A stretch of 64,000 nucleotides of DNA from an uncultured Flavobacteriaceae bacterium (lineage in GTDB: Bacteria; Bacteroidota; Bacteroidia; Flavobacteriales; Flavobacteriaceae): NCBI GenBank assembly GCA_905479065.1, contig CAJQLB010000019.1:26480-90479 (forward strand), read 5' to 3'. The notes under the pieces are model-generated. The model searched no databases. It was not told the origin of the DNA and was given only the letters and a program-made list of their open reading frames with translations. How positions within the stretch are numbered: the first letter of the stretch is position 1; the number at the start of each line of letters is the position of its first letter. Of this stretch, positions 1 to 8,025 are shown one piece after another. The position numbers and the translations under genes were made by a program.

Positions 1-636
1 GCTGTTTTAATAGATGGAGCGCAAGCATGCCCACACATAAAAGTTGATGTAAAACAATTAGATGCTGATTTTTATTTGGCTTCAGCACATAAAATGTGCG
101 GTCCAACGGGAGTTGGTATATTATACGGCAAACAACAATGGTTAACTAAACTGCCTCCTTATCAAGGGGGAGGTGAAATGATCGACCAAGTGACTTTTGA
201 AAAAACTACGTACGCGGGACTACCTCATAAGTTTGAAGCTGGAACTCCAAATATTTCAGGAGTAATCGCAACAGGTGTTGCTATTGACTACCTTAACAAG
301 ATTGGCTTTGATGCTATTTCAAATTATGAAAACGAGTTATTAACCTATGCCACAAATCAACTACTTGCAATTGAGGATCTAAAAATTTATGGAACCTCCA
401 AAAACAAGACATCTGTAATATCCTTCAATATTGGAAATATCCATCCCTATGATATTGGAACTATTGTCGATAAATTTGGTATTGCTTTGCGAACTGGTCA
501 TCATTGTGCGCAACCAATAATGGATTTTTATAAAATTCCAGGAACCATTAGAGCTTCCTTTGCCTTTTATAACACTAAAGAAGAAATCGATAAGCTAGTC
601 TCGGCATTATTCAAAGCCAAACAAATGCTATCATAA
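1..636 (+). CDS. sufS: Cysteine desulfurase SufS, C-terminal part (gene starts left of window)
   Basis: PLP-dependent enzyme that takes sulfur from cysteine and hands it to SufE for Fe-S cluster assembly in the cytoplasm. The reading frame is open from base 1, so only the last 211 residues are here. Visible landmarks are the DGAQA and HIKVDV strands, the PLP lysine in SAHKMCGPTG (Lys codon 91-93) and the persulfide cysteine in RTGHHCAQP (Cys codon 505-507), all at class V aminotransferase/SufS positions. The TTG at 76 is an internal codon, not a start. The sufE and DUF59 genes follow on the same strand, so this is the tail of a suf operon. The identification is secure; only the N-terminal half is unseen. 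Confidence 0.96.
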   Translation, partial: AVLIDGAQACPHIKVDVKQLDADFYLASAHKMCGPTGVGILYGKQQWLTKLPPYQGGGEMIDQVTFEKTTYAGLPHKFEAGTPNISGVIATGVAIDYLNKIGFDAISNYENELLTYATNQLLAIEDLKIYGTSKNKTSVISFNIGNIHPYDIGTIVDKFGIALRTGHHCAQPIMDFYKIPGTIRASFAFYNTKEEIDKLVSALFKAKQMLS

Positions 637-649
637 AATGAATTAAACA

Positions 650-1066
650 ATGATAAAATCAATAATTTTATTTTCCTGCGTTTCTATTATAAGTATTTTC
701 ATGTTCTCTTGTCAAGAGATTTATGAAATAGATGCCATTGAAGGAAACTGGAAAGTAACTTCCATGAAAGATGTTGCAGAGTTTGAAGAAGGTCCTAGTT
801 TTTTAATAAATTTAAAAACTATGAAAATTGCGGGTTTCTCAGGTTGCAACCGGTTTTTTGGGACTGTCAAACTTGATAAAAAAAATAAGTTAACATTTGA
901 AAACATGGGAGGGACTCGAAAAATGTGTGGAAATTTTGAAGTTGAGAACATGTTCATTACGCTTATTTCGAAAGTTGATGCTTTTAAATTTAATAAAAGT
1001 AAGTTGCAATTTTTATCTAAATCTGGTGATGTTTTAATGACTATGAAAGCAACTGAAATCGAATAA
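650..1066 (+). CDS. META/HslJ-domain lipoprotein
   Basis: A 138-residue exported lipoprotein. The N-terminus is a short hydrophobic signal ending in a lipobox (IFMFSC, Cys about 21). The rest is one META domain: the GNWKV opening strand, the GFSGCNRFFG signature, a MGGTRKMCG segment and a closing hydrophobic strand. META domains occur in HslJ of E. coli, a heat-shock protein affecting novobiocin resistance, but the biochemical role is unknown. It lies 13 bases after sufS and 28 bases before sufE, so it is probably cotranscribed with the SUF genes although nothing in it suggests an Fe-S function. Family assignment is good; function is open. Confidence 0.85.
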   Translation: MIKSIILFSCVSIISIFMFSCQEIYEIDAIEGNWKVTSMKDVAEFEEGPSFLINLKTMKIAGFSGCNRFFGTVKLDKKNKLTFENMGGTRKMCGNFEVENMFITLISKVDAFKFNKSKLQFLSKSGDVLMTMKATEIE

Positions 1067-1094
1067 TTTAATAAATGACGAAAATCTATAAAAC

Positions 1095-1517
1095 GTGAGT
1101 ATATCTGAAATCCAAGAAACTATAATTGAAGAATTTGCAATGTTTGACGACTGGATGCAACGCTACGAATATATGATTGAGTTAGGTAAATCACTTCCAA
1201 TAATAGCTATTGAATACAAAAACGATGATTATATCATAAAAGGATGCCAAAGTAAAGTTTGGCTTCACGCAGAATTAAAAAATAACATCTTAAATTTTAC
1301 AGCTGACAGCGACGCAATTATAACAAAGGGTATTATTGCTATATTAATTAGAGTGTTTTCAAATCAACCCCCAAAAGCTATTATAGATTCAAGTACGCAA
1401 TTTATAGATGATATTGGTTTAAAAGAGCATCTCTCGCCAACAAGAGCAAATGGTTTAACCAGTATGATTAAACAAATAAAAATGTATGCTATTGCATACC
1501 AAACACAACTTAAATAA
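1095..1517 (+). CDS. sufE: SufE-family sulfur acceptor protein
   Basis: SufE accepts persulfide sulfur from SufS and passes it to the SufBCD scaffold. The 140-residue protein has the family core: FDDWMQRYEYMIELGK near residues 17-32 and the sulfur-accepting cysteine in IIKGCQSKVW (Cys51). Length is normal for SufE. The start is GTG at 1095; the first in-frame ATG falls inside the conserved helix. A seven-codon ATG frame begins at 1075 in another phase and its TGA overlaps the GTG, so ribosomes could reinitiate here. The stop overlaps the next ATG by one base (1517), indicating translational coupling to the DUF59 gene. Identification is firm. Confidence 0.95.
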   Translation: MSISEIQETIIEEFAMFDDWMQRYEYMIELGKSLPIIAIEYKNDDYIIKGCQSKVWLHAELKNNILNFTADSDAIITKGIIAILIRVFSNQPPKAIIDSSTQFIDDIGLKEHLSPTRANGLTSMIKQIKMYAIAYQTQLK

Positions 1518-1843
1518 TGAGTGAGGAAACTATTGACACTAATGTACTAGGCGAAAAAATTGTTCGTGTTATTAAGACTATTTTTGATCCAGAAATCCCT
1601 GTAGACATTTATGAACTAGGATTGATTTATGATGTTTTTGTAAACGAAGATTATGACGTTAAAATTTTAATGACATTGACAACCCCAAACTGTCCAGTTG
1701 CTGAGACCTTACCCTTAGAAGTTGAAGAAAAAGTAAAATCAATTAACGAGGTTAAAAGTGCGGAAGTTGAAATCACATTCGATCCTCCATGGAGTCAAGA
1801 TTTAATGAGTGATGAAGCGAAGTTGGAATTAGGAATGCTGTAA
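1517..1843 (+). CDS. SUF-associated DUF59 (MIP18-family) Fe-S assembly protein
   Basis: A 108-residue MIP18/DUF59 protein of the type found at the end of suf operons (SufT-like), where it is thought to help mature Fe-S proteins. Visible features are the conserved DPEIPVDIYELGLIY stretch (residues 24-38), the TLTTPNCPVAE motif carrying the single conserved Cys59, and the FDPPWS signature near the C-terminus. Its ATG overlaps the sufE stop by one base. The exact client proteins cannot be read from sequence. A PaaD-like role is another DUF59 possibility but is disfavoured by this context. Confidence 0.92.
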   Translation: MSEETIDTNVLGEKIVRVIKTIFDPEIPVDIYELGLIYDVFVNEDYDVKILMTLTTPNCPVAETLPLEVEEKVKSINEVKSAEVEITFDPPWSQDLMSDEAKLELGML

Positions 1844-1853
1844 CAAAAAAATT

Positions 1854-3299
1854 ATGAACACTACAGGAATAGATGCGATTGCTTTTTATGTACCTAAGCT
1901 TTACGTGTCCATGGATAACCTTTCAACAGCACGAGGTATCTCTGCTGAAAAATTAAAGCGAGGACTTGGATTAGAAAAAATGGCAGTCCCCAATACTGAT
2001 GAGGATGCTGTTACATTTGCAGCAAATGCATTGCTCAATTTAATTAACCAAAATAATATAAACCCAAATGATATTGGTAGAGTTTATTTAGGAACGGAAA
2101 GTGCCGTAGACGGATCTAAGCCTACAGCAACCTATGCTGTAGAAATTGTGGAACAAGAGCTCATCAAAGAGTACGGAGAACGCAGCTTTAAACATTGTGA
2201 TATTCTTGATATGACATTTGCATGCGTTGGTGCTGTTGACGCCTTGCACAACACCTTAGATTGGGTTAATCAAGACAAAAATAGAAAGGCGATAGTCATT
2301 GCTTCAGATTTGTCAAAATACGATCTTAATTCAACAGGAGAATATACGCAAGGAGCAGGGGCCGTGGCCTGCTTAGTATGCCATAATCCGTCCATTTTAT
2401 CAATCCATAACACTTGGGGAGTTGCTTCTAAAAGCGAAGGAGACTTTTTTAAACCACGTCGAACTTATAAAAAAACTGAATTATTAGAATCCATTTTAGA
2501 AAGCCTAAAAGTAGAGTCTTCAGAAAAAACAATTACGACGTTATTAGAATCAAATGTCTCAGAATTTTGGTCAGATAATAACGAGATTGTTGAAGTTTTC
2601 AAAGAAGAGCCTGTTTTTGATGGACAATTTTCTAATTCCTGCTATGCAGATAGAATAACAGAAGCCTTACACCATTTTAATGCTCAGAAACAAACTAATT
2701 TCATTGAAAATTGGAGTCAATTTATTTTTCATTTACCCTACGCCTATCATGGTCGCCGTATTATTTTTGACAATTGGCTAAATTGGATAGCAGAAACTAA
2801 TACCTACGATCAATTACTAAAAGAAGTAGAGAAATCTAAAGAAGTTGATGATAAAACTTGGAAAAAAGCAGTATATAAATCTAATATTTACAACGATTTT
2901 ATCTCAAAAAGTATTGCTGCGAGCGAGCAAGCATCTTCTGAGATTGGTAACATGTATACAGCGTCCATTTTCATGTCTCTTTTGAGCTATTTGTCACATA
3001 GCTTTAATGCATCTAACGATATATCTGGAAAGAAAATTGGATTCATAAGCTATGGGAGTGGTTCTAAATCTAAAGTGTTTGAAGGGACTGTTCAACCCAA
3101 TTGGTCATCAAAGCTTGAAGCAGTGCAACTATTTGAATATTTAAATAAACGATCTTCAATAGAGGTTGACACTTATGAAAAAATACATTGTTCCAAACTT
3201 GACAAACCAGTAATAAAAGATAGTAAAATTGCCTTCAATCGTATTGAAACAGACAATACAAATTACGGCCTAAGACGCTACATAATTAATGACAAATAA
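1854..3299 (+). CDS. Hydroxymethylglutaryl-CoA synthase family protein
   Basis: Thiolase-fold enzyme predicted to condense acetyl-CoA with acetoacetyl-CoA to HMG-CoA, the entry to the mevalonate isoprenoid route. The catalytic set is present: Glu82 in GTESAVDGSKP, nucleophile Cys124 in DMTFACVGAVD, and His293 in FIFHLPYAYHG. At 481 residues it is longer than the roughly 390-residue bacterial MvaS proteins; extra sequence lies around residues 205-260, between the two core halves. It starts 10 bases after the DUF59 gene, and its last 11 bases overlap the DUF2480 gene. A beta-branching HMGS of the polyketide type is less likely because no polyketide genes are near. No HMG-CoA reductase is in the window. 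Confidence 0.88.
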   Translation: MNTTGIDAIAFYVPKLYVSMDNLSTARGISAEKLKRGLGLEKMAVPNTDEDAVTFAANALLNLINQNNINPNDIGRVYLGTESAVDGSKPTATYAVEIVEQELIKEYGERSFKHCDILDMTFACVGAVDALHNTLDWVNQDKNRKAIVIASDLSKYDLNSTGEYTQGAGAVACLVCHNPSILSIHNTWGVASKSEGDFFKPRRTYKKTELLESILESLKVESSEKTITTLLESNVSEFWSDNNEIVEVFKEEPVFDGQFSNSCYADRITEALHHFNAQKQTNFIENWSQFIFHLPYAYHGRRIIFDNWLNWIAETNTYDQLLKEVEKSKEVDDKTWKKAVYKSNIYNDFISKSIAASEQASSEIGNMYTASIFMSLLSYLSHSFNASNDISGKKIGFISYGSGSKSKVFEGTVQPNWSSKLEAVQLFEYLNKRSSIEVDTYEKIHCSKLDKPVIKDSKIAFNRIETDNTNYGLRRYIINDK

Positions 3300-3795
3300 T
3301 ATTATAAATAGAGTTGCAAACAGTAAGCTTGAACTTATTAATCTTGAAGATTATTACCCACATGGCAAGCGAGTTGTTCTAGACATAAAAGATTGGCTTT
3401 ATGAAGAACTTGTGCTACGTGAGAAAGAGTTCAGACAACAAGCCAAATTGTTTGACTGGGAGCAATACAATGATTGTTATGTGGCATTAACCTGTTCTTC
3501 TAATGCCATAGTTCCTGCTTGGGCTTACATGCTATTATCAACCTATTTAGCTCCTTTTGCTAACAAAACTATTCTTGGGAGCTTAGATGTTTTAGAAACA
3601 TCTATTTATCAAGATATCATCAAGGCATTAGACGTATCACCGTATAAAGATAAATCGGTTATCATAAAAGGATGTACAAATAAACCTATTCCTGATAATG
3701 CATTCATTCAACTAACCACCAAATTAAAACCGTTAGTTAAATCACTCATGTACGGTGAGGCATGCTCGGCAGTCCCATTATACAAAAGAAAATAA
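3289..3795 (+). CDS. DUF2480 family protein
   Basis: A 168-residue cytoplasmic protein of the Bacteroidota family DUF2480, function unknown. Visible marks are the VVLDIKDWLYEELVLREKEF opening, two cysteine-containing segments (VALTCSSNAIVPAWAYMLL and IIKGCTNKPIP) and the C-terminal LMYGEACSAVPLYKRK. There is no signal peptide or membrane segment. The conserved cysteines and the SUF neighbourhood make a metal or Fe-S link conceivable, but that is inference. The start overlaps the HMGS stop by 11 bases, so the two are translationally coupled. Confidence 0.85.
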   Translation: MTNNIINRVANSKLELINLEDYYPHGKRVVLDIKDWLYEELVLREKEFRQQAKLFDWEQYNDCYVALTCSSNAIVPAWAYMLLSTYLAPFANKTILGSLDVLETSIYQDIIKALDVSPYKDKSVIIKGCTNKPIPDNAFIQLTTKLKPLVKSLMYGEACSAVPLYKRK

Positions 3796-3898
3796 TACCC
3801 TAATTTTCAATTACTTGACTTATTGTTTTGTGAATTCAAGAAGTTTTAATATTTTCATTATGACATTTTTATTGACTTTAAAACACTTATAAATTATT

Positions 3899-4837
3899 AT
3901 GAAAAAAACATCGATAATAGTATTATTTTTTATTGGTTTTGTATTCGCTGAGGCGCAAACGAAAGAAGAATTAGAAACTCAAAAATCAGAAAAACAAGCG
4001 AAAGCAGATGCCTTCCAAGCTGAAGCAGATGCCATCCAAGCCGCAATTGATGCTCTCCCTGGCTGGCGTGTTGGCGCATTTGGAACCATAGGAGGAAGTC
4101 TTTCAAACTTCAGTAATTGGTATTCACAAGGAACACCAAATAATTCATCAGGTAATATTGGTTTTACTGTAAATGCTTATGCTAATTTAATTCAAGAAAA
4201 GTTTTTTTGGAAAAACGCATTAACCACCAATTTGAATTGGGTGAAATTAGATGACAAAGATTCCAACTTGGATGACGACAGCTTTAGCCCAACCACCGAC
4301 GTATTTAATTTATCATCACTATATGGAAAAAATATCAACGAAAAATGGGCTGTTTCTGGCTTATTAGAATATCGTACTACCATATTAAATAACTTTAATG
4401 ATCCTGGATATTTAGATTTAGGAGTTGGTTTCACTTGGACTCCAATGAAAGACTTCTTGGTAGTGCTTCATCCCTTAAATTATAATTTTGTTTTCAGTAA
4501 AGGAGACACTGTATTCGAGTCGTCATTAGGAGCAAAAATTGTGGCTGATTACACAAAACAATTGGGCGACATAAGCTTTAAGTCAAACCTATCCATGTTT
4601 CAAAGTTATAAATCAGGGAATTTATCCAATTGGACTTGGACCAACTCTTTTGGCTATACTTTGTGGAAAATGTTTGGTGTTGGATTTGATTTTGGGTTAA
4701 GAAATAACAAACAAGAAGCTCTCAATTACGCACTTAACCAATTTGACTCAAGCAGTGGGAACACAGAGCCAAATTTCAACAACGTAGATAACGATTTACA
4801 AGCCTATTGGACGCTAGGCATCAGCTATAAGTTTTAA
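3899..4837 (+). CDS. DUF3078 domain protein, predicted outer-membrane beta-barrel
   Basis: A 312-residue exported protein. Residues 1-20 form a signal peptide ending ...AEAQ. Residues 21-53 are an Ala/Glu/Lys-rich coiled coil, followed by a barrel-like domain with alternating aromatic strands (NFSNWYSQG, WKNALTTNLNWVKLDD, WTWTNSFGYTLW) and a C-terminal aromatic residue in LGISYKF, as in outer-membrane barrels. This matches DUF3078, common in Flavobacteriia and of unknown function. A short coiled coil before the barrel could reach the peptidoglycan. About 100 A+T-rich bases separate it from DUF2480, and a strong hairpin follows. Confidence 0.82.
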   Translation: MKKTSIIVLFFIGFVFAEAQTKEELETQKSEKQAKADAFQAEADAIQAAIDALPGWRVGAFGTIGGSLSNFSNWYSQGTPNNSSGNIGFTVNAYANLIQEKFFWKNALTTNLNWVKLDDKDSNLDDDSFSPTTDVFNLSSLYGKNINEKWAVSGLLEYRTTILNNFNDPGYLDLGVGFTWTPMKDFLVVLHPLNYNFVFSKGDTVFESSLGAKIVADYTKQLGDISFKSNLSMFQSYKSGNLSNWTWTNSFGYTLWKMFGVGFDFGLRNNKQEALNYALNQFDSSSGNTEPNFNNVDNDLQAYWTLGISYKF

Positions 4838-4852
4838 TAGCTTAATACACAA

Positions 4853-4899
4853 AACTAGAAAGGTGTTAAAACACCTTTGCATCAAACACCTTTCTAGTT
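4853..4899. terminator. Bidirectional terminator between DUF3078 gene and hflX
   Basis: A perfect 15-bp inverted repeat (4853-4867 against 4885-4899) between two convergent genes. The distal arm covers the hflX stop codon. A second copy of the 9-base inner arm (4870-4878) can pair with 4859-4867 instead, giving a smaller competing hairpin. The U-tract is weak on both strands, so termination efficiency is uncertain. Confidence 0.75.
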
Positions 4900-6108
4900 A
4901 TATGTATCATCATAATCGGGATACAAAAATGCATTGTAAGGAAATCTCGTTACATGAATTTCCCGTACCTCATCATAAATACGCTTTTTAAATTCCTCAA
5001 GATTTTCTTTATTAATTGCAGAGATAAATAAAGCGTTGTTTCCAATCTTATTCATCCATGTTTTCTGCCATTCAGCAAGCGTGTAATTGACTTGTCTCCT
5101 CTCAGCAATTAAATCTGTTTCATCAAAAGGTTCTGGCTTGTATGCATCAATCTTATTGAAAACCATAATCGTCGGTTTATTGTTGCTTTTAATATCGGTT
5201 AAAATAGTCTGAACAGAATCGATATGTTCTTCAAAATTAGGATGTGAAATATCAACAACATGCAACAGTAGATCCGCCTCTCGTACCTCATCAAGTGTAC
5301 TTTTAAAAGATTCTATAAGTTGTGTAGGAAGTTTTCTGATAAATCCGACAGTATCACTCATTAAAAAGGGTAGATTTTTTATAACCACCTTTCTCACCGT
5401 CGTGTCTAAGGTTGCAAATAATTTGTTTTCAGCAAAAACTTCTGATTTACTGATTACATTCATCAAAGTTGATTTCCCAACATTTGTATAGCCTACTAAT
5501 GCTACACGGACCATTTTACCTCTATTCCCGCGCTGAACCTCCATTTGTTTATCGATGGTTTTTATCTTTTTCTTTAAAAGCGCTATTTTATCTCTGACAA
5601 TTCTTCGATCGGTTTCTATTTCTGTCTCACCGGGACCACGCATACCAATACCTCCTTTTTGTCTCTCAAGGTGTGTCCACATTCCTTTCAACCTAGGCAA
5701 TAAATATTCACATTGAGCAAGCTCTACCTGAGTTCTGGCATAACTCGTCTGTGCACGTTGTGCAAAAATATCCAAGATTAAGTTAGTCCTATCGAGAACT
5801 TTACAATTCAAAATAGCAGAGATATTACGCTCTTGGGCAGGAGATAATTCATCATCAAAAATTGCAGTTCCAATTGCGTGCTCATCAATGAATTTTTTAA
5901 CATCCTCCATCTTACCCGTCCCTATAAAAGTCTTTGAATTAGGAATATCCATTTTTTGTGTGAAACGTTTAACCACATCACCACCAGCAGTAAATGTCAA
6001 AAACTCTAGTTCATCAAGATATTCTTTTGACTTTTCCTGATTTTGATCTTTTGTTATGACCCCAATTAAAATTGTCTTTTCAAGTAACGATCGCTTCTTT
6101 TCTATCAT
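4894..6108 (-). CDS. hflX: Ribosome-splitting GTPase HflX
   Basis: HflX is a GTPase that binds the 50S subunit and splits stalled or heat-damaged ribosomes. The 404 residues follow the family order: N-terminal domain with FDDELSPAQERN near residue 85, the glycine-rich linker GGIGMRGPGETEIETDRR (about 142-159) before a coiled coil, then the G domain with G1 GYTNVGKST (206-214), G3 DTVGFIRKLP and G4 FNKID, and a short C-terminal extension. All nucleotide-binding motifs are intact. The start is ATG with sequence of the usual length. It lies 58 bases downstream of the small membrane protein gene and may share its transcript. Confidence 0.96.
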   Translation of the reverse strand: MIEKKRSLLEKTILIGVITKDQNQEKSKEYLDELEFLTFTAGGDVVKRFTQKMDIPNSKTFIGTGKMEDVKKFIDEHAIGTAIFDDELSPAQERNISAILNCKVLDRTNLILDIFAQRAQTSYARTQVELAQCEYLLPRLKGMWTHLERQKGGIGMRGPGETEIETDRRIVRDKIALLKKKIKTIDKQMEVQRGNRGKMVRVALVGYTNVGKSTLMNVISKSEVFAENKLFATLDTTVRKVVIKNLPFLMSDTVGFIRKLPTQLIESFKSTLDEVREADLLLHVVDISHPNFEEHIDSVQTILTDIKSNNKPTIMVFNKIDAYKPEPFDETDLIAERRQVNYTLAEWQKTWMNKIGNNALFISAINKENLEEFKKRIYDEVREIHVTRFPYNAFLYPDYDDTYN

Positions 6109-6166
6109 ATATTTTAGCTACTAAACCTATTTAATTCTATGTACCGATTAAAATACTTATTATTTT

Positions 6167-6544
6167 TTAAAATTGTTGTAACAATAACAGTGCTAAAGCA
6201 ATGCATCCAAACGGTAACAACCATAATGTAAAAATACCGTATTTTTGAGCTCTTTTTTTTGTCAATTTTGCATTTAAAACACGTCGTTTTTTCCCACTGT
6301 AAAACATCCAATTTTTGAAGTACAGAATAAAAACCAATAAAACAAAAAGTGTCCAAGATTTTGTGGCAGATATTATATCAAGATGCATTTGTCTAAAAAA
6401 AATCGAGAAAAAAACTCCTAACAATAATACCAATGTCATTTGTAAAAATGTAATATATAAAATGGCAATTCTGTTAGCTTTAGATTTATATTTTGGTTTG
6501 TAATATTGAAATATATTAAAAACAAAGTGATCAAATAAAGTCAT
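6167..6544 (-). CDS. Small conserved membrane protein, function unknown
   Basis: A 125-residue protein with three predicted membrane segments: about residues 26-50, 65-80 and 105-123. Between the second and third is a very basic loop (YSGKKRRVLNAKLTKKRAQKYG). The N-terminus carries aromatic residues in FDHFVFNIFQYYKPKYK. I recognise it as a type of short membrane protein frequent in Flavobacteriaceae but know no function. It is preceded by the terminator of the DUF5689 operon, so it must have its own promoter, which I cannot identify. Confidence 0.6.
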   Translation of the reverse strand: MTLFDHFVFNIFQYYKPKYKSKANRIAILYITFLQMTLVLLLGVFFSIFFRQMHLDIISATKSWTLFVLLVFILYFKNWMFYSGKKRRVLNAKLTKKRAQKYGIFTLWLLPFGCIALALLLLQQF

Positions 6545-6564
6545 AATCTTTAAAAAATAATTTC

Positions 6565-6604
6565 AAAAAGAAAGCCACAATTAAATAATTGTGGCTTTCT
6601 TTTT
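6565..6604 (-). terminator. Rho-independent terminator of the DUF5689/TonB operon
   Basis: A perfect 19-bp inverted repeat (6565-6583 with 6586-6604) around a two-base centre, lying 13 bases beyond the stop of the DUF5689 gene. Read on the minus strand it ends in a T-run. The plus strand also ends in T, so it could act both ways. Confidence 0.88.
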
Positions 6605-6617
6605 GAGTTAATTATAG

Positions 6618-7997
6618 TTATTGTACAAAAACAGCCACATTTTCAACATGCATGGTTGTATTTTGGTTTGAAGTATCACTTCCTGTGTATTTAAAAGCAA
6701 CATATAGAGTCCCTGAATATGAGGATAGATCTATGCTTCCTGAGTCAATAAATTGAAACCAGCTATTATTCACATCTGGATGAGCAATTACTGCGTCTAG
6801 TGTCTCCCATGTAGCATCAGAAACACCAGTTTCAGTGCCATTGAAATCTGTTGACACAAAAACCTCTAAAGGATAATGTCCGTTGTCTGGGTATGCATAA
6901 GCTGTTTGAAATGACAACATTTCTCCTTCTTGTGCATCCATATCTATTCCTGGTGTAATCAACCAACCTATGTTGCTGCTGTCACCAGTATTATAAGCTG
7001 AAAATTCAGCATAGCCATTCCCACTGTATACTTGTTCTGTCCAAAATTCAGAGCCGTCTTCTGCATAATTGAGCCATCCATCCAAATTTAAATTTGAACC
7101 ATCAACAGCAGAATTAAAGGATTCTTCAAATACAGGATCACACCTGCTATCATTAAAAAACACATCGTCCGTCGAATTTAAAACCATGACTCTAGGTGAT
7201 CCTCCAAAACCTTGGGTCATCACACCTGAAATTACGCCACGCCCTTCAGTTGGCAACGGTACTTGTTTAAAGTTTGCAAATGAACTTGTTTCCAACTGAA
7301 ATTCTGAACCGTTAACACAACTTACCATTACATGTCGTGTATCAAAAGTATCTGAAGGATTTACGTATGTTTTCCCTTCAAGTGATAACGGAAACTGCAT
7401 GTTTTCAAATGTCACAAACATTCCTAGATGTGAGTCATTAACTTCTGAAGGAACAAGTACCAGTGGCACTATATCCATCGTAGACGAAGAACGAAATACA
7501 TGGTCAGGAATTTGATTAGGCGTCATCTCTTCAAGATTATTACCATCAAGTTGTCCTCCAATAGTTAATACGTCTGAAGAATTTTCACCTAAATACAAAC
7601 CGTTAAGTCTGATATATACTTCTCTACCCTTATTGAATTGATTATAAGAATCTACTTGATTCAAAGAAACACCAATTGCTGCAGTTGGATTTTCTGGAGC
7701 ATCTTGCATATAAAACTCTTTGTAAAAATTACCAGTTTCATCGGTAGAACTGACATAACCTTTAACAACGATATCCGACTCAATTAAAGTTGCTTGACCT
7801 GTGTAAAGGCTCAATAAGCTTGAAACACTTATTTCAGTGAGAGACCCATCACTAATTCCTAAAAGAATTTCTTGAAGTCCTGCATTTTCTTCTTCTCCTA
7901 AACTATTTGGAATGGAAAAGTCATCATCTTGAACACATGATGAAAAAATTACCATTGTGACAATCGCAAAGAATGCTAAAATTTTATTCGTTTTCAT
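6618..7997 (-). CDS. DUF5689 lipoprotein with choice-of-anchor J-like C-terminal domain
   Basis: Surface or periplasmic lipoprotein of about 459 residues. I place the start at the ATG at 7997, since it gives a clean lipoprotein signal (MKTNKILAFFAIVTM..., lipobox IFSSC) and leaves 28 bases after the TonB receptor stop; an upstream ATG at 8045 would add 16 charged residues before the signal. Residues about 35-280 match DUF5689, whose IVVKGYVSSTDETGNFYKEF strands look like an OB-fold. The C-terminal 170 residues (GWLNYAEDGSEFW..., GWLITPGIDM) resemble a choice-of-anchor J beta-sandwich. It is the partner of the upstream TonB receptor. Substrate is unknown; see finding on the locus. Confidence 0.83.
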   Translation of the reverse strand: MKTNKILAFFAIVTMVIFSSCVQDDDFSIPNSLGEEENAGLQEILLGISDGSLTEISVSSLLSLYTGQATLIESDIVVKGYVSSTDETGNFYKEFYMQDAPENPTAAIGVSLNQVDSYNQFNKGREVYIRLNGLYLGENSSDVLTIGGQLDGNNLEEMTPNQIPDHVFRSSSTMDIVPLVLVPSEVNDSHLGMFVTFENMQFPLSLEGKTYVNPSDTFDTRHVMVSCVNGSEFQLETSSFANFKQVPLPTEGRGVISGVMTQGFGGSPRVMVLNSTDDVFFNDSRCDPVFEESFNSAVDGSNLNLDGWLNYAEDGSEFWTEQVYSGNGYAEFSAYNTGDSSNIGWLITPGIDMDAQEGEMLSFQTAYAYPDNGHYPLEVFVSTDFNGTETGVSDATWETLDAVIAHPDVNNSWFQFIDSGSIDLSSYSGTLYVAFKYTGSDTSNQNTTMHVENVAVFVQ

Positions 7998-8025
7998 AAT
8001 TTGTATTTTTACTTTTTTGTTTTTA

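Noticed and set aside
1075..1098. Seven-codon reading frame whose stop overlaps the sufE GTG
   Set aside because: Too short to call a gene; noted only as a possible reinitiation aid.
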